64,000 nucleotides of DNA, taken from assembly GCA_016182785.1 (NCBI GenBank), contig JACPFU010000038.1, forward strand, positions 1 to 64,000. The letters are read 5' to 3'. Made by a program: the position numbers and the translations under genes. The notes beneath the pieces are model-generated. The model was not told the origin of the DNA and searched no databases. It saw nothing but the letters and a program-made list of their open reading frames with translations. Of this stretch, positions 18,032 to 27,293 are shown piece by piece; within the stretch, counting starts at the first letter, position 1, and every line of letters begins with the position of its first letter. The stretch comes from Lysobacterales bacterium. Lineage in GTDB: Bacteria; Pseudomonadota; Gammaproteobacteria; Xanthomonadales; Ahniellaceae.

Positions 18032-18607
18032 ATGCGGGCCGCCGCAGCCATCCTCGGCATGGCCCTGGCCTGGCCCGCGCCGGCGGCCGATTGGCTGCGC
18101 GTTGCCCAGGTGCTCGCCGATCCGGGCAGCACGGTACGCGTGCCGGTGCGGGTTCGCGACCTCGGCGCCAGCCTGCTCAACGAAGGCGACGGACCTGACC
18201 GCGAGATCCAGAGCTTCGCATTCCAGGTGGTGTTCCCGGCCACCCATGTCGATGGCATCGGCTTCGACCATGCCGGCGTGACCGCGGGTCGAACCGCCTT
18301 CTTCAGCCAGGTCACGCCCGCCGCCGACAACCTCTACGTGCTCAAGGCCTTCGACGAGGCCAGCAACCCGTTGGCGTTCACGCTCGACGCCCCGGCGCCG
18401 GGCAACACCATCGGCGAACTGGTCGTCACCATCGATCCGGCGACACCGATCGGCAGCGCGATCCCGCTGCAACTGCAGAACTTCAACGCCGCCCTGATCG
18501 ACGACAGCGCCACCGAAAGCGAGACCGTCGCCAACGGCCATCTGCTGCTCGTCGATGGCCTCATCATCATCGGACCGGACGCAATCTTCGCCAGCAGTTT
18601 CGAGTGA
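18032..18607 (+). CDS. Secreted single cohesin-like domain protein (second), ending in FASSFE
   Basis: The 191-residue protein has a short signal peptide (MRAAAAILGMALAWPAPAA). Its cohesin-like domain has GSTVRVPVRVRDLG, REIQSFAFQVVFPA, AGVTAG, GELVVTIDPA and ETVANGHLLLVDG, homologous to the previous gene product. It ends IGPDAIFASSFE, a variant of the (I/L)FxDGFE tail on two other exported proteins in this window. It is the last gene of the island and converges on comEC with 10 bases between the stops. Confidence 0.65.
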   Translation: MRAAAAILGMALAWPAPAADWLRVAQVLADPGSTVRVPVRVRDLGASLLNEGDGPDREIQSFAFQVVFPATHVDGIGFDHAGVTAGRTAFFSQVTPAADNLYVLKAFDEASNPLAFTLDAPAPGNTIGELVVTIDPATPIGSAIPLQLQNFNAALIDDSATESETVANGHLLLVDGLIIIGPDAIFASSFE

Positions 18608-18617
18608 ACCGGCGGCA

Positions 18618-20912
18618 TCACTCGCGGGTTCGCGTTCGCTCCTGCGCGCGATCGTCGCCGCGCTCGCGCCAGAACGCGCGGCTGGCGGCGCGGGCCGAGT
18701 GGATGCTGCGGCCCTCGGCACCGAACCGAGCGCGCACCGATCCCTCCACCGCGGTGTCGTGCGCTGCGCTGCCGGCTGCGGCCCAGCGAGCGACCACGTC
18801 GGTCGCCGGATGGCAGAAGTGGTTGCGCCAGCCGCGCGCGAAGATCACGGTTTCGGCAGACGCTGCGGCGACGAACTCGGGCGACGAGGAGTGCTTGCTG
18901 CCGTGGTGGGCGGCGACCACGACATCGACATCGATCGCTTGCGCCTGCTCGCGCGCCAGGCGCTGTTCGATCAGCGCGCCGATGTCGCCGGGCAGCAAGG
19001 CGCTGCCGTGGCGGGAACTGATCCGCAACACGCAGGAATTGTCGTTGTCCAGGTCGGGAAAATGCGGCGGCGGGTGCAGCAGCTCGAAGCGCACGCCATC
19101 CCACTCCCACTGCTGCCCGGCCTCGCAGCGCGGCGCCGGGTCGGCATCGTTGCCGATGCTCTCGATCGCGTCCGGAAAGGCGCGCAGCACCGAACCACGG
19201 CCACCGGCATGGTCGTCGTCGAGATGGCTGATCATCAACCGATCCAACCGGCGCACGCCAAGCGCGCGCAGGCTCGGCACGACCACCGCATCGCCGAAAT
19301 CGAAGTCCGCAGAGAGTCTCGCGCCGGTGTCGTAGAGCAGGGCGTGGTCGCGCGTGCGTACCAACACCGACAGGCCCTGACCGACATCGAACGTGGTCAG
19401 CTCGAACTCGCCGTCGCCGAAATTGTCTCGCGCCGGAACCAGCAGCGGCAGCAGCAGCGCCAACCCCAGGAAGCGCAGCGGCACACCGCGCGGCAGCAGC
19501 ATCCACGCCGAACCGAGCACGGCCAGCGGCAGCGCCCACCACGCGAACTGCGCGAACTGCCATTCGGCCAGCGGCGACTGCGCGCCCGCAGCCAGGCCCG
19601 ACCACAGTGGTTGCAACAGCACGGCCGGCAGCGTGAACAGCCCCGAATACCCGCTGACGGCATCGACCAGCATCGCCAGCAACAGCAGCGGCACGATCAC
19701 GAAGGTGATCCATGGCACCGCGAACAGATTCGCGGCGAAGCCAATCGCGCTGGTCTGCGCGAACCACCACGCGCCGATCGGCAGCAGGCCGATGCTCATC
19801 GCGACCTGCGCGCGCCACAAGCCGGCAAACGAGGTTTCCGATCCGGTCATCGCCCAGATCAGAAAACCGACGCCGACGAAGCTCAGCCAGAAGCCGGCGC
19901 CGAGCAGGCTGAGCGGATCGATGGCGACAATCACCAACGCCGCCAGCAGCAGCGCGTCGACGCTGCGCAGCGAACGCCGCATCAGCGTTGCCGACAGCGC
20001 CACCGCGATCATCAGCAGGGTGCGCACGACCGGCACGCCGAAGCCGGCCAGCAACGCATAGCCGCTGGCTGCAACGAGTGCGCCGACTGCCATCGCCTGC
20101 GGCCGCGGCCAGCGCAGCCCAAGGCGCGGAAACAGCCGGTACAGCAACGCGAACCACCACGCGCCGAAGGCCGCGACCAGGCCAACGTGCAAGCCGGAGA
20201 TCGCGACCAGGTGTCCGGTGCCGGTGGCGCGCAGCACGTCCCAGTCGGCATCGCGCAGCCCGCGCACGTCGCCGATTGCGAGTGCGCGCAGCAACGCCGC
20301 TATGGTTGCGTCCGACACGCGCGCAGCGATGCGCTCGGCAATGCGCAGGCGCAAGCGGTCGATCGCGCCACCGCCCTGCCCGGCCACGACCTCGCCGGAA
20401 CGCACGTACCCGACCGCGGCAATGCGTTCGGTGAGCGCGTAGCGTTCGAAGTCGAAGCCGCCGGGATTGACGCGTCCGCGCGGCCGCCGCAGACGCAGCG
20501 TCGCGTTGAGCTGATCCCCCGGTGCCAGGCTTGGCATCGGTGCGTACCAACTCAGGCGCAAGCGCGCTCCGCTGGCCAGCAGGTCCGACTCGAGCACGCG
20601 TGCCTCGAAGCGGAGCTGGCGTTCACCCGCCTCGGGCAAGCCGACCACTTCGATCTGCATCGTGGCGTCACCGCCATCGGCCGCAACCGGCAGCCGTGCC
20701 TGCAGCGCGGCATCGGCGTGCAGCCAGAACCAGCACATGCCGACGATGGCCGCGGCGATCGCGAAGAGCCAACGCGCACGCAGCCACAGCGCTGCAAGCG
20801 CGAGGACCAGCAACGAGAGTGCGATCGGGCGCGCCGGCAGCGCGGGAACGGCAACCGCCGCGACCGCGCCGATCAGGAAACCGGGCGCGAATCGCAGAAG
20901 GTTGAACGCCAT
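18618..20912 (-). CDS. comEC: DNA internalisation-related competence protein ComEC/Rec2
   Basis: ComEC forms the inner-membrane channel for single-stranded DNA during natural transformation. The 764-residue protein has N-terminal helices, an OB-like soluble domain (about 55-170) and the competence membrane domain (ATGTGHLVAISGLHVGLVAA). The C-terminal metallo-beta-lactamase domain has SHLDDDHAGG and VVAAHHGSKHSSS. The start lies 7 bases downstream of the lolD stop, so it ends the leftward lol operon. The extreme C-terminus is arginine-rich. Confidence 0.95.
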   Translation of the reverse strand: MAFNLLRFAPGFLIGAVAAVAVPALPARPIALSLLVLALAALWLRARWLFAIAAAIVGMCWFWLHADAALQARLPVAADGGDATMQIEVVGLPEAGERQLRFEARVLESDLLASGARLRLSWYAPMPSLAPGDQLNATLRLRRPRGRVNPGGFDFERYALTERIAAVGYVRSGEVVAGQGGGAIDRLRLRIAERIAARVSDATIAALLRALAIGDVRGLRDADWDVLRATGTGHLVAISGLHVGLVAAFGAWWFALLYRLFPRLGLRWPRPQAMAVGALVAASGYALLAGFGVPVVRTLLMIAVALSATLMRRSLRSVDALLLAALVIVAIDPLSLLGAGFWLSFVGVGFLIWAMTGSETSFAGLWRAQVAMSIGLLPIGAWWFAQTSAIGFAANLFAVPWITFVIVPLLLLAMLVDAVSGYSGLFTLPAVLLQPLWSGLAAGAQSPLAEWQFAQFAWWALPLAVLGSAWMLLPRGVPLRFLGLALLLPLLVPARDNFGDGEFELTTFDVGQGLSVLVRTRDHALLYDTGARLSADFDFGDAVVVPSLRALGVRRLDRLMISHLDDDHAGGRGSVLRAFPDAIESIGNDADPAPRCEAGQQWEWDGVRFELLHPPPHFPDLDNDNSCVLRISSRHGSALLPGDIGALIEQRLAREQAQAIDVDVVVAAHHGSKHSSSPEFVAAASAETVIFARGWRNHFCHPATDVVARWAAAGSAAHDTAVEGSVRARFGAEGRSIHSARAASRAFWRERGDDRAQERTRTRE

Positions 20913-20919
20913 TGTCGCC

Positions 20920-21609
20920 TCAGCGTGCGACGAGCTTGCCGCCGCGCAGCTCCAGCACGCGGTCCATGCGCGAAGCCAGCTCAGCCGAATGGGTGACGAT
21001 CACGATCGCGGTGCCGAGATCGCGCTTCAGTTCCAGCAGCATGGCGCAGACCGCGTCGGCATTGCCGGCGTCGAGGTTGCCGGTGGGCTCATCGGCGAGC
21101 ACGCACTTCGGCTTGGTCACCAGCGCGCGTGCGATGGCTGCGCGTTGGCGTTCGCCGCCGGAAAGCTCGCCCGGCTTGTGTTCGAGGCGCGGACCGAGCC
21201 CGACGCGCTCCAGGATCTGCATCGCCTCGGCGCGTGCCGCGGCGACGCGCAGACCGCGGATCAGCAGCGGCATCGCCACGTTTTCGAGCGCGGTGAATTC
21301 GGGCAGCAGGTGATGGAACTGGTAGACGAACCCGAGCGCCTCGTTGCGCAGGCGCCCACGTGCGCTGTCGCTCAAGGAGTTCATGCGCTGGCCGGCAACA
21401 GTGATCTCGCCGCGATCCGGCACATCGAGCCCGCCGAGCAGATGCAGCAGCGTGCTCTTGCCGGCGCCGGATGCGCCCATGATCGCGATCGCCTCGCCGG
21501 CGCGCACGGTGAGGTCGACGTCGGCGAATACCGGCGTCTCGACGCGGGTCTCGCGATAGGTCTTGGACACGCCGCTGGCGGCGAGGACGATGTCGGCAGA
21601 AACGTTCAT
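20920..21609 (-). CDS. lolD: Lipoprotein-releasing system ATP-binding protein LolD
   Basis: LolD powers extraction of outer-membrane lipoproteins from the inner membrane for delivery to LolA. The 229-residue ATPase has Walker [10 protein letters not shown], the LolD-type [16 protein letters not shown] segment after the Q-loop, signature [16 protein letters not shown] and Walker [13 protein letters not shown]. The start at 21609 overlaps the lolC stop by 4 bases; the longer upstream frame is not family-like. Confidence 0.95.
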   Translation of the reverse strand: MNVSADIVLAASGVSKTYRETRVETPVFADVDLTVRAGEAIAIMGASGAGKSTLLHLLGGLDVPDRGEITVAGQRMNSLSDSARGRLRNEALGFVYQFHHLLPEFTALENVAMPLLIRGLRVAAARAEAMQILERVGLGPRLEHKPGELSGGERQRAAIARALVTKPKCVLADEPTGNLDAGNADAVCAMLLELKRDLGTAIVIVTHSAELASRMDRVLELRGGKLVAR

Positions 21610-22850
21610 TCGTAGCGCAGGGCCTCGACCGGATGCGTGCGCGCGGCGCGCCAGGCCGGATACAGGGTCGCGATCAGGCACAGCGCCAGGGCCATGCCGA
21701 TGATGGTGGTGACGTCGTCCCAGCGCAGGTCGGAGGGCAGGTCGCTGATGTAGTACATGTCCGCCGGCATCAGCTCGAAGCCAAGCATGGATTCGAGGAA
21801 GCGCATGACGTTGGTGACGTTTTCCGCCAGCAGCACGCCGCCGACGCTGCCGAGCACGATGCCGACCAGGCCGATGATCGTGCCCTGCACCACGAACACG
21901 CCCATCACCGAGCGCGGGCTGAGACCGAGCGTGCGCAGGATCGCGATGTCGCCCTGCTTGTCGGTCACCAGCATCACCAGCGACGACACCAGATTGAACG
22001 CGGCCACGGTCACGATCAGCGACAGGATGATGAACATCACCGTCTTCTCGGTCTGCACGGCGCGGAAGAAGTTGGCGTGTTCGCGCGTCCAGTCGCGCAC
22101 CCGGTAGAAGCCGCCGAGCGTGTCGGCAAGATCGGCGGACACGCGCTTGGCCATGAACAGGTCATCGAGCTTCAGGCGCACGCCGGTCACCTTGTCGCCC
22201 ATGCGAAACAGCTTCGCGGCGTCGCGCACGTGGATGATCGCCATGCCGCGGTCGTATTCCTGCATGCCGGCCTCGAAGATGCCGACGACCTTGAAGCGAC
22301 GCATCTGCGGCAGCACGCCCGCGGGCGTGGCGCGCACTTGCGGTGCGTACACCAGTACGTCGCCGCCGAGTTCCGCGCCGGCCCAGATCGCCAGCTCACG
22401 CCCGAGCACGATGCCGTACTCGCCGGGCTGCAGCGCATCCCAGGAGCCTTCGACGATGCGATCGGCGATCTCGCTGACCTCGCGTTCCAGCGTCGGTTCG
22501 ACGCCGCGCAGGATCGCGCCGCTGACGCGCCCGCCCTGCAGCATCGCCTCGCGCTCGATGTAGGGCGCCGCACCGACCACATGCGTCTGCGCCTTCGCCG
22601 TCTTCAGCGCGGCTTCCCAGTTCTGAAGCCCATCGCCGACCCCGGCCACGGTCGCATGCGAAACCATGCCGAGGATGCGCGCGCGCAATTCGCCCTCGAA
22701 TCCGTTCATCACCGAGATCACCGTGATCAGCGCCGTCACCCCGAGCGCGATGCCGAGCATCGACACCATCGAGATGAAGGAGATGAAGTGGTTCCGGCGC
22801 TTGGCGCGCGTGTAGCGCAGGCCGATGAACAGTTCGAGTGGTCGGAACAT
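21606..22850 (-). CDS. lolC: Lipoprotein-releasing system transmembrane protein LolC/LolE
   Basis: The 414-residue protein has an N-terminal [22 protein letters not shown] helix, a large periplasmic MacB-like domain and three C-terminal helices ([24 protein letters not shown]). This is the LolC/E family. Only one such permease gene accompanies lolD here, suggesting a LolF-type homodimer or a partner gene elsewhere. It is preceded by ygfX with a 66-base gap on the same strand. Confidence 0.93.
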   Translation of the reverse strand: MFRPLELFIGLRYTRAKRRNHFISFISMVSMLGIALGVTALITVISVMNGFEGELRARILGMVSHATVAGVGDGLQNWEAALKTAKAQTHVVGAAPYIEREAMLQGGRVSGAILRGVEPTLEREVSEIADRIVEGSWDALQPGEYGIVLGRELAIWAGAELGGDVLVYAPQVRATPAGVLPQMRRFKVVGIFEAGMQEYDRGMAIIHVRDAAKLFRMGDKVTGVRLKLDDLFMAKRVSADLADTLGGFYRVRDWTREHANFFRAVQTEKTVMFIILSLIVTVAAFNLVSSLVMLVTDKQGDIAILRTLGLSPRSVMGVFVVQGTIIGLVGIVLGSVGGVLLAENVTNVMRFLESMLGFELMPADMYYISDLPSDLRWDDVTTIIGMALALCLIATLYPAWRAARTHPVEALRYE

Positions 22851-22916
22851 GCAGGGACTTCGTGGCAGGCCGGCAGTGTAGCGATGCGACGTGAACGCTC
22901 AATAGCCGGGCACGGC

Positions 22917-23336
22917 TCAGCGCAGCCCGCCCTGTCGCCCCAGCCACACGCGCAGGCGCCGACGGGTTTCGGAGGAGAGCGAGTCGGGCCAGAGCACGAG
23001 GTCGATGCGAGCGCCGCGATCGGTTCGGAACTGCAGCGCGATCAGGAAGCCGAGGTCGTGGCTGCAGATCAGCGCCGCCCTGGTCTCGACGTTTGCGCTC
23101 GTGACCAGCCAATCGCCTTCCGGTTGCAGCACGCAGCGCGGGGCGGATTCGATGGATTGCGCGCGCAGGCCTCGTGCCCAGAGGATCGACACCGCGACTG
23201 CCGCGCCGAGCCGCCAGTCCGGTGGCAAGCCGCTCGACACGACCGCACCGACCGCGAGCAGACCGACCACGAAGCTGGCGGCGATCCCGATGCGCGAGCG
23301 CGCGGGTTCAAACCAGAGGCTTGGCGCGGATTTCAT
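22917..23336 (-). CDS. YgfX-like (CptA) membrane protein
   Basis: The 139-residue protein has a short N-terminus, two hydrophobic helices near residues 16-55 (RIGIAASFVVGLLAVGAVV and LGAAVAVSILWARGL) and a soluble C-terminal part ending in RRRLRVWLGRQG. Size, topology and position after sdhE match the YgfX family, which in Escherichia coli is encoded with SdhE and has been described as a membrane toxin affecting cell division. Similarity is low and mainly contextual. Its start overlaps the sdhE 3' end. Confidence 0.7.
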   Translation of the reverse strand: MKSAPSLWFEPARSRIGIAASFVVGLLAVGAVVSSGLPPDWRLGAAVAVSILWARGLRAQSIESAPRCVLQPEGDWLVTSANVETRAALICSHDLGFLIALQFRTDRGARIDLVLWPDSLSSETRRRLRVWLGRQGGLR

Positions 23337-23532
23337 CGACGAGCGCCTTGAGTTCGGCGCGGTCGCAGTCGTGGTAACCGAGAATCCAGCGCTGCAGTTC
23401 GCGGTCCTCGCAGGCGAGCACCGCCTCGAACCGCGTCAGCAGCGCATCGTCGGCGGTGGCCGCATGCTCGTCGAGCCAGCGCTCCAGCACGCGGTCCAAC
23501 TCGCGCGTGCCCCGCCGGCAATGCCAGCGCAT
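23308..23532 (-). CDS. sdhE: FAD assembly factor SdhE
   Basis: The 74-residue protein contains the family core MRWHCRRGTRELD, followed by FEAVLACEDRELQRWILG. SdhE promotes covalent attachment of FAD to SdhA. The conserved RGxxE motif is RGTRE. Most family members have about 7-10 residues before the tryptophan; here the only usable start is the ATG at 23532, leaving almost none. No clear ribosome-binding site precedes it, because a REP-like repeat occupies the upstream DNA. It overlaps ygfX by 29 bases. Confidence 0.9.
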   Translation of the reverse strand: MRWHCRRGTRELDRVLERWLDEHAATADDALLTRFEAVLACEDRELQRWILGYHDCDRAELKALVDEIRAKPLV

Positions 23533-23547
23533 GCGCTTGATGCGAAG

Positions 23548-23635
23548 AAAAACGGGGTCAGAGTCAATTTCCGGCTTGCGGGCGGCCTCCGGCAGAGACT
23601 CTTTGCGGGCGGAAATCGACTCTGACCCCGTTTTT
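23548..23635. repeat. REP-like long inverted repeat between sdhB and sdhE
   Basis: The arms at 23548-23572 and 23611-23635 are inverted copies matching at 24 of 25 positions, with core ACGGGGTCAGAGTC. One arm begins with an A-run and the other ends with a T-run, so the RNA from either strand is a terminator-like hairpin. The core resembles dispersed repeats associated with REP-type tyrosine transposases (recalled). No transposase gene is in the window. Confidence 0.8.
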
Positions 23636-23639
23636 TCCT

Positions 23640-24428
23640 TCATAGCGTGCGCCGCTGCACCATGAGCTTCTTGATCTCGGCGATCGCCTTGGCCGGATTC
23701 AGGCCCTTGGGGCAGGTCTTGGTGCAGTTCATGATGGTGTGGCAGCGATACAGGCGGAACGGGTCTTCGAGGTGGTCGAGGCGGTCGCCAGTGTCCTCGT
23801 CGCGCGAATCGATGATCCAGCGATAGGCCTGCAGCAGAATCGCCGGGCCGAGGTAGCGATCGCCGTTCCACCAGTAGCTCGGGCAAGACGTCGAACAACA
23901 CGCACAGAGGATGCACTCGTACAGCCCGTCGAGCTTGGCGCGCTCCGCCTTCGACTGCAGCCGCTCCTTGTCCGGCGGCGGCGCGCTCTGGGTGCGGATC
24001 CAGGGGCGGATCGAGGCGTACTGCGCATAGAACCGGGTCAGGTCAGGCACCAGATCCTTGACCACCGGCATGTGCGGCAGCGGATAGATCTTCACCTCGC
24101 CCGATCCGCATTCGTCGATCGACTTGGTGCAGGCCAGCGTGTTGGTGCCGTCGATGTTCATCGCGCACGAACCGCAGATGCCTTCGCGGCAGGAGCGCCG
24201 GAAGGTCAGGGTCGGGTCGATCTCGTTCTTGATCTTGATCAGCGCGTCGAGAACCATCGGGCCGCAGTTGCCGACATCGACTTCATAGGTGTCGGTACGC
24301 GGATTGGCGCCGTCGTCCGGACTCCAGCGATACACCTTGAACTGGCGCACCTGCTTGGCGCCGGCCTTGGCCGGATGGTGCTTGCCGGCGGTGACCTTCG
24401 AGTTCTTCGGGAGAGAGAATTCGGCCAT
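23640..24428 (-). CDS. sdhB: Succinate dehydrogenase iron-sulfur subunit
   Basis: SdhB relays electrons from SdhA flavin to quinone. The 262-residue protein has the [2Fe-2S] ligands in [15 protein letters not shown] and a later Cys, then the [4Fe-4S] and [3Fe-4S] ligands in [12 protein letters not shown] and [14 protein letters not shown]. The start at 24428 gives a normal family N-terminus ([12 protein letters not shown]); the longer frame upstream is sdhA out of frame. It lies 8 bases after sdhA. The REP-like hairpin begins 5 bases after its stop. Confidence 0.97.
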   Translation of the reverse strand: MAEFSLPKNSKVTAGKHHPAKAGAKQVRQFKVYRWSPDDGANPRTDTYEVDVGNCGPMVLDALIKIKNEIDPTLTFRRSCREGICGSCAMNIDGTNTLACTKSIDECGSGEVKIYPLPHMPVVKDLVPDLTRFYAQYASIRPWIRTQSAPPPDKERLQSKAERAKLDGLYECILCACCSTSCPSYWWNGDRYLGPAILLQAYRWIIDSRDEDTGDRLDHLEDPFRLYRCHTIMNCTKTCPKGLNPAKAIAEIKKLMVQRRTL

Positions 24429-24436
24429 GGCGGACC

Positions 24437-26227
24437 TCAGTACTTGCGTTCTTTGGGTGGCACCGGATCGACGCCGCCCTGGGTGTACAGATGCACGGGG
24501 CGGTAATCGAACGTGCAGGAACCGGAGTCGCTGACGCTGACCAGCGTGTGCTTCATCCAGTTGACGTCGTCGCGGCTGGCGAAGTCCTCGCGCGCATGCG
24601 CGCCGCGGCTCTCGGTGCGGTTCTCGGCCGAGTAGATGGTCGCGACCGCCTGCCCGAGCAGGTTCTGCAATTCCAGGGTTTCGACCAGGTCCGAATTCCA
24701 CACCATCGAACGGTCGGTGACCTTGACGTCGGCGAAGGAAGCGAACACCTCGCTCATCCTGTTGCAGCCGTTCTTCAGCGACTCGCCGGTGCGGAACACC
24801 GCGGCGTCGCGCTGCATCGTGCGCTGCATGTTCATGCGGATGTCGGCGGTCGGGGTGCCGCCGTTGGCATGGCGCAGGCGATCGAAGTTCGACAGCGCCG
24901 CATCGAGCGCGTCGCCGGGCAGTTCCATGTGCGTCGCACCCGGCTGGACCACGTCGCCGCAACGGTTCGCGACCGCGCGGCCGAACACCACCAGGTCGAG
25001 CAGCGAGTTGGAGCCGAGGCGATTCGCGCCGTGCACCGACACACAGGCCGCCTCGCCGATCGCGAACAGGCCAGGCACCACCGCATCCGGGTTGTCGCCC
25101 TGCTTGGTCACCACCTCGCCGTGGTAGTTGGTCGGAATGCCGCCCATGTTGTAGTGCACGGTCGGGATCACCGGGATCGGTTCCTTGGTCACATCGACGC
25201 CGGCGAAGATGCGCGCCGACTCGGCGATGCCCGGCAGCTTCTCGTGGATGGTCGCCCCACCCAGATGTTCGAGGTGCAGGTGGATGTGGTCGCTCTCGGC
25301 ACCGACACCACGGCCTTCGCGGATCTCCATGGTCATGCAGCGGCTGACCATGTCGCGCGGTGCCAGGTCCTTCACGCTCGGTGCGTAGCGCTCCATGAAG
25401 CGCTCGCCCTTCGAGTTGGTCAGGTAGCCACCTTCGCCGCGCACGCCTTCGGTGATCAGGCAGCCGGCGCCGTAAATGCCGGTCGGGTGGAACTGCACGA
25501 ACTCCATGTCCTGCAGCGGCAGTCCGGCGCGCAGCAGCATGCCGCCACCGTCGCCAGTGCAGGTATGCGCCGAGGTCGCCGAGAAATAGGCGCGGCCATA
25601 ACCGCCGGTCGCGAGGATCACCGCATGCGCGCGGAACACGTGCAGGGTGCCTTCGGCCAGGTCCCACGCGATCACGCCGCGGCAGACGCCGTTGTCCATG
25701 ATCAGGTCGAGCGCGAAGTACTCGATGTAGAAGCGCGCGTCGTGCTTCAGCGACTGCTGGTACAGCGTGTGCAGGATCGCGTGGCCGGTGCGATCCGCCG
25801 CTGCGCAGGTGCGCTGTGCCGGCGGGCCTTCGCCGAATTTCGTGGTCATGCCGCCGAACGGACGCTGGTAGATCTTGCCGTCTTCGGTGCGCGAGAACGG
25901 CACGCCGTAATGTTCGAGCTCGATTACCGCCGGAATCGCTTCACGGCACATGTACTCGATCGCATCCTGGTCGCCGAGCCAGTCGGAACCCTTCACGGTG
26001 TCGAAGAAGTGCCAGCGCCAGTCGTCCGCACCCATGTTTGCGAGCGCGGCCGACATGCCGCCCTGCGCCGCAACGGTGTGCGACCGCGTCGGGAACACCT
26101 TGGTGATGCAGGCGGTGCGCAGTCCCTTGGCCGCGAGCCCCATGGTCGCGCGCAGGCCGGCGCCACCGGCACCGACCACGACCGCGTCGTACTTGTGATG
26201 AACGATCTTGTAGGCGTCCGTCGCCAT
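24437..26227 (-). CDS. sdhA: Succinate dehydrogenase flavoprotein subunit
   Basis: SdhA oxidises succinate to fumarate with covalently bound FAD. The 596-residue protein has the dinucleotide motif [14 protein letters not shown] and the flavinylated histidine in [11 protein letters not shown]. The substrate-site segments HPTGIYGAG and [15 protein letters not shown] are present, along with a C-terminal [11 protein letters not shown]. The start at 26227 is one base beyond the sdhD stop region, so sdhD-sdhA are coupled. SdhE and an SDHAF4-like protein encoded in the same block act on this subunit. Confidence 0.98.
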   Translation of the reverse strand: MATDAYKIVHHKYDAVVVGAGGAGLRATMGLAAKGLRTACITKVFPTRSHTVAAQGGMSAALANMGADDWRWHFFDTVKGSDWLGDQDAIEYMCREAIPAVIELEHYGVPFSRTEDGKIYQRPFGGMTTKFGEGPPAQRTCAAADRTGHAILHTLYQQSLKHDARFYIEYFALDLIMDNGVCRGVIAWDLAEGTLHVFRAHAVILATGGYGRAYFSATSAHTCTGDGGGMLLRAGLPLQDMEFVQFHPTGIYGAGCLITEGVRGEGGYLTNSKGERFMERYAPSVKDLAPRDMVSRCMTMEIREGRGVGAESDHIHLHLEHLGGATIHEKLPGIAESARIFAGVDVTKEPIPVIPTVHYNMGGIPTNYHGEVVTKQGDNPDAVVPGLFAIGEAACVSVHGANRLGSNSLLDLVVFGRAVANRCGDVVQPGATHMELPGDALDAALSNFDRLRHANGGTPTADIRMNMQRTMQRDAAVFRTGESLKNGCNRMSEVFASFADVKVTDRSMVWNSDLVETLELQNLLGQAVATIYSAENRTESRGAHAREDFASRDDVNWMKHTLVSVSDSGSCTFDYRPVHLYTQGGVDPVPPKERKY

Positions 26228-26228
26228 G

Positions 26229-26609
26229 TCAGCCTCCAACGGCGATGCGCACGACCGCGAGCGCAGTCGCGAGTGCGGCAAGGAATGCGAGCAGTCGAAC
26301 CGAAGTCAGTACCGTGACTTCGAGCCAACGCGTGTGGATGTAGTCCTCGACCACGACCTGCACCCCGAGCAGCGCGTGATAGACGAGCGCCAGCACCAAT
26401 GCCAGGGTCAGGAAGGAATTCAGCGGCTGCGCCAGCCAGACGCGCGCGTCGGCGTAGTCGGCACCGAGCAGCGGCAGCGTACACAGCAGGAACCAGATCG
26501 ACAGCGGCGCGAGCAGCACCGCGGTGACGCGCTGCATCCACCAGTGCGAGGTGCCGTCCTTCGCCGAACCGAGGCCGCGGACGCGCGCAAGCGGTGTGCG
26601 CAGGCTCAT
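26229..26609 (-). CDS. sdhD: Succinate dehydrogenase membrane anchor subunit
   Basis: The 126-residue protein has three membrane helices ([43 protein letters not shown], and a C-terminal [19 protein letters not shown]). The haem/quinone-region pattern [16 protein letters not shown] is typical of SdhD. The start at 26609 overlaps the sdhC stop by 4 bases. Confidence 0.93.
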   Translation of the reverse strand: MSLRTPLARVRGLGSAKDGTSHWWMQRVTAVLLAPLSIWFLLCTLPLLGADYADARVWLAQPLNSFLTLALVLALVYHALLGVQVVVEDYIHTRWLEVTVLTSVRLLAFLAALATALAVVRIAVGG

Positions 26610-26995
26610 CGGGCACCTCCCGCCAGCAGCAGCACGCCCGCAGTCGCCACGATCGAGAACGCGATCACCGCATAGCCGCTGGCATAGGCGGACTTCAGCT
26701 CGAAGCCCCTGCCCGCGTCCCAGAACAGATGGCGGATGCCGTTGCCGAGGTGGTAGCAGAGCGCGAACACCGACGCGACCAGCAGCAGCTTGCCGAGCGG
26801 GCCGTGCGCCACGTTCGCGAAGCCGGCGTAGGCCTGTGGCCCCGAAGCCAGCGCCACGATCCAGGCAATCAGCCCGATCGCCCCCAGGCACAGGAACAGG
26901 CCGGTGATGCGGTGCAGGATCGACAGGACGCTGGTGAGCTGGGGTCGGTAGTACGACCCGATCATGAAAGGCGACAACGGGCGTTGCACGCTCAT
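26606..26995 (-). CDS. sdhC: Succinate dehydrogenase cytochrome b556 subunit
   Basis: The 129-residue protein begins MSVQRPLSPFM and has SILHRITGLFL, the SdhC signature near the quinone site. The haem-ligand region is HLGNGIRHLFWDAG. Three hydrophobic helices are visible. With SdhD it anchors SdhAB and binds haem b. It follows the SDHAF4-like gene by 30 bases. Confidence 0.95.
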   Translation of the reverse strand: MSVQRPLSPFMIGSYYRPQLTSVLSILHRITGLFLCLGAIGLIAWIVALASGPQAYAGFANVAHGPLGKLLLVASVFALCYHLGNGIRHLFWDAGRGFELKSAYASGYAVIAFSIVATAGVLLLAGGAR

Positions 26996-27025
26996 CGGAA
27001 TCTCCTGTTCGGAATGGGGAATCGC

Positions 27026-27184
27026 TTAGAAATCGATGCAGCGGCCGTCTTTTTCCCAGTCGCCATAGCGCGTCGGCTCGGGGCCTTGGCGACCTCCGAT
27101 CTCGATCGGCGATCCGGTTGCGGGCGCCGGCGGCGCGGCTTCCGGGAGGCCTGGTGTGGGGATGGGAGCGGGCTGTTCGTTCAT
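27026..27184 (-). CDS. SDHAF4-like (DUF1674) succinate dehydrogenase assembly factor
   Basis: The 52-residue protein has a proline/alanine-rich N-terminus and the DUF1674 signature EIGGRQGPEPTRYGDWEKDG ending RCIDF. In eukaryotes SDHAF4 binds flavinylated SdhA and helps its assembly with SdhB. The start at 27184 is chosen because the signature lies at the C-terminus as in the family and the frame upstream has no similarity. It is the first gene of the leftward sdh operon, 30 bases upstream of sdhC. Confidence 0.88.
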   Translation of the reverse strand: MNEQPAPIPTPGLPEAAPPAPATGSPIEIGGRQGPEPTRYGDWEKDGRCIDF

Positions 27185-27293
27185 GGCGTAGCCGGTGGAG
27201 TTTATGGGCTCGGGGCCATCGGCCACAAGCTGCAAGCCACGCGCTCGTTCGCAACCTCGTGCGGCGCGCACGCTGCGCAGGCACAATTGCGCG

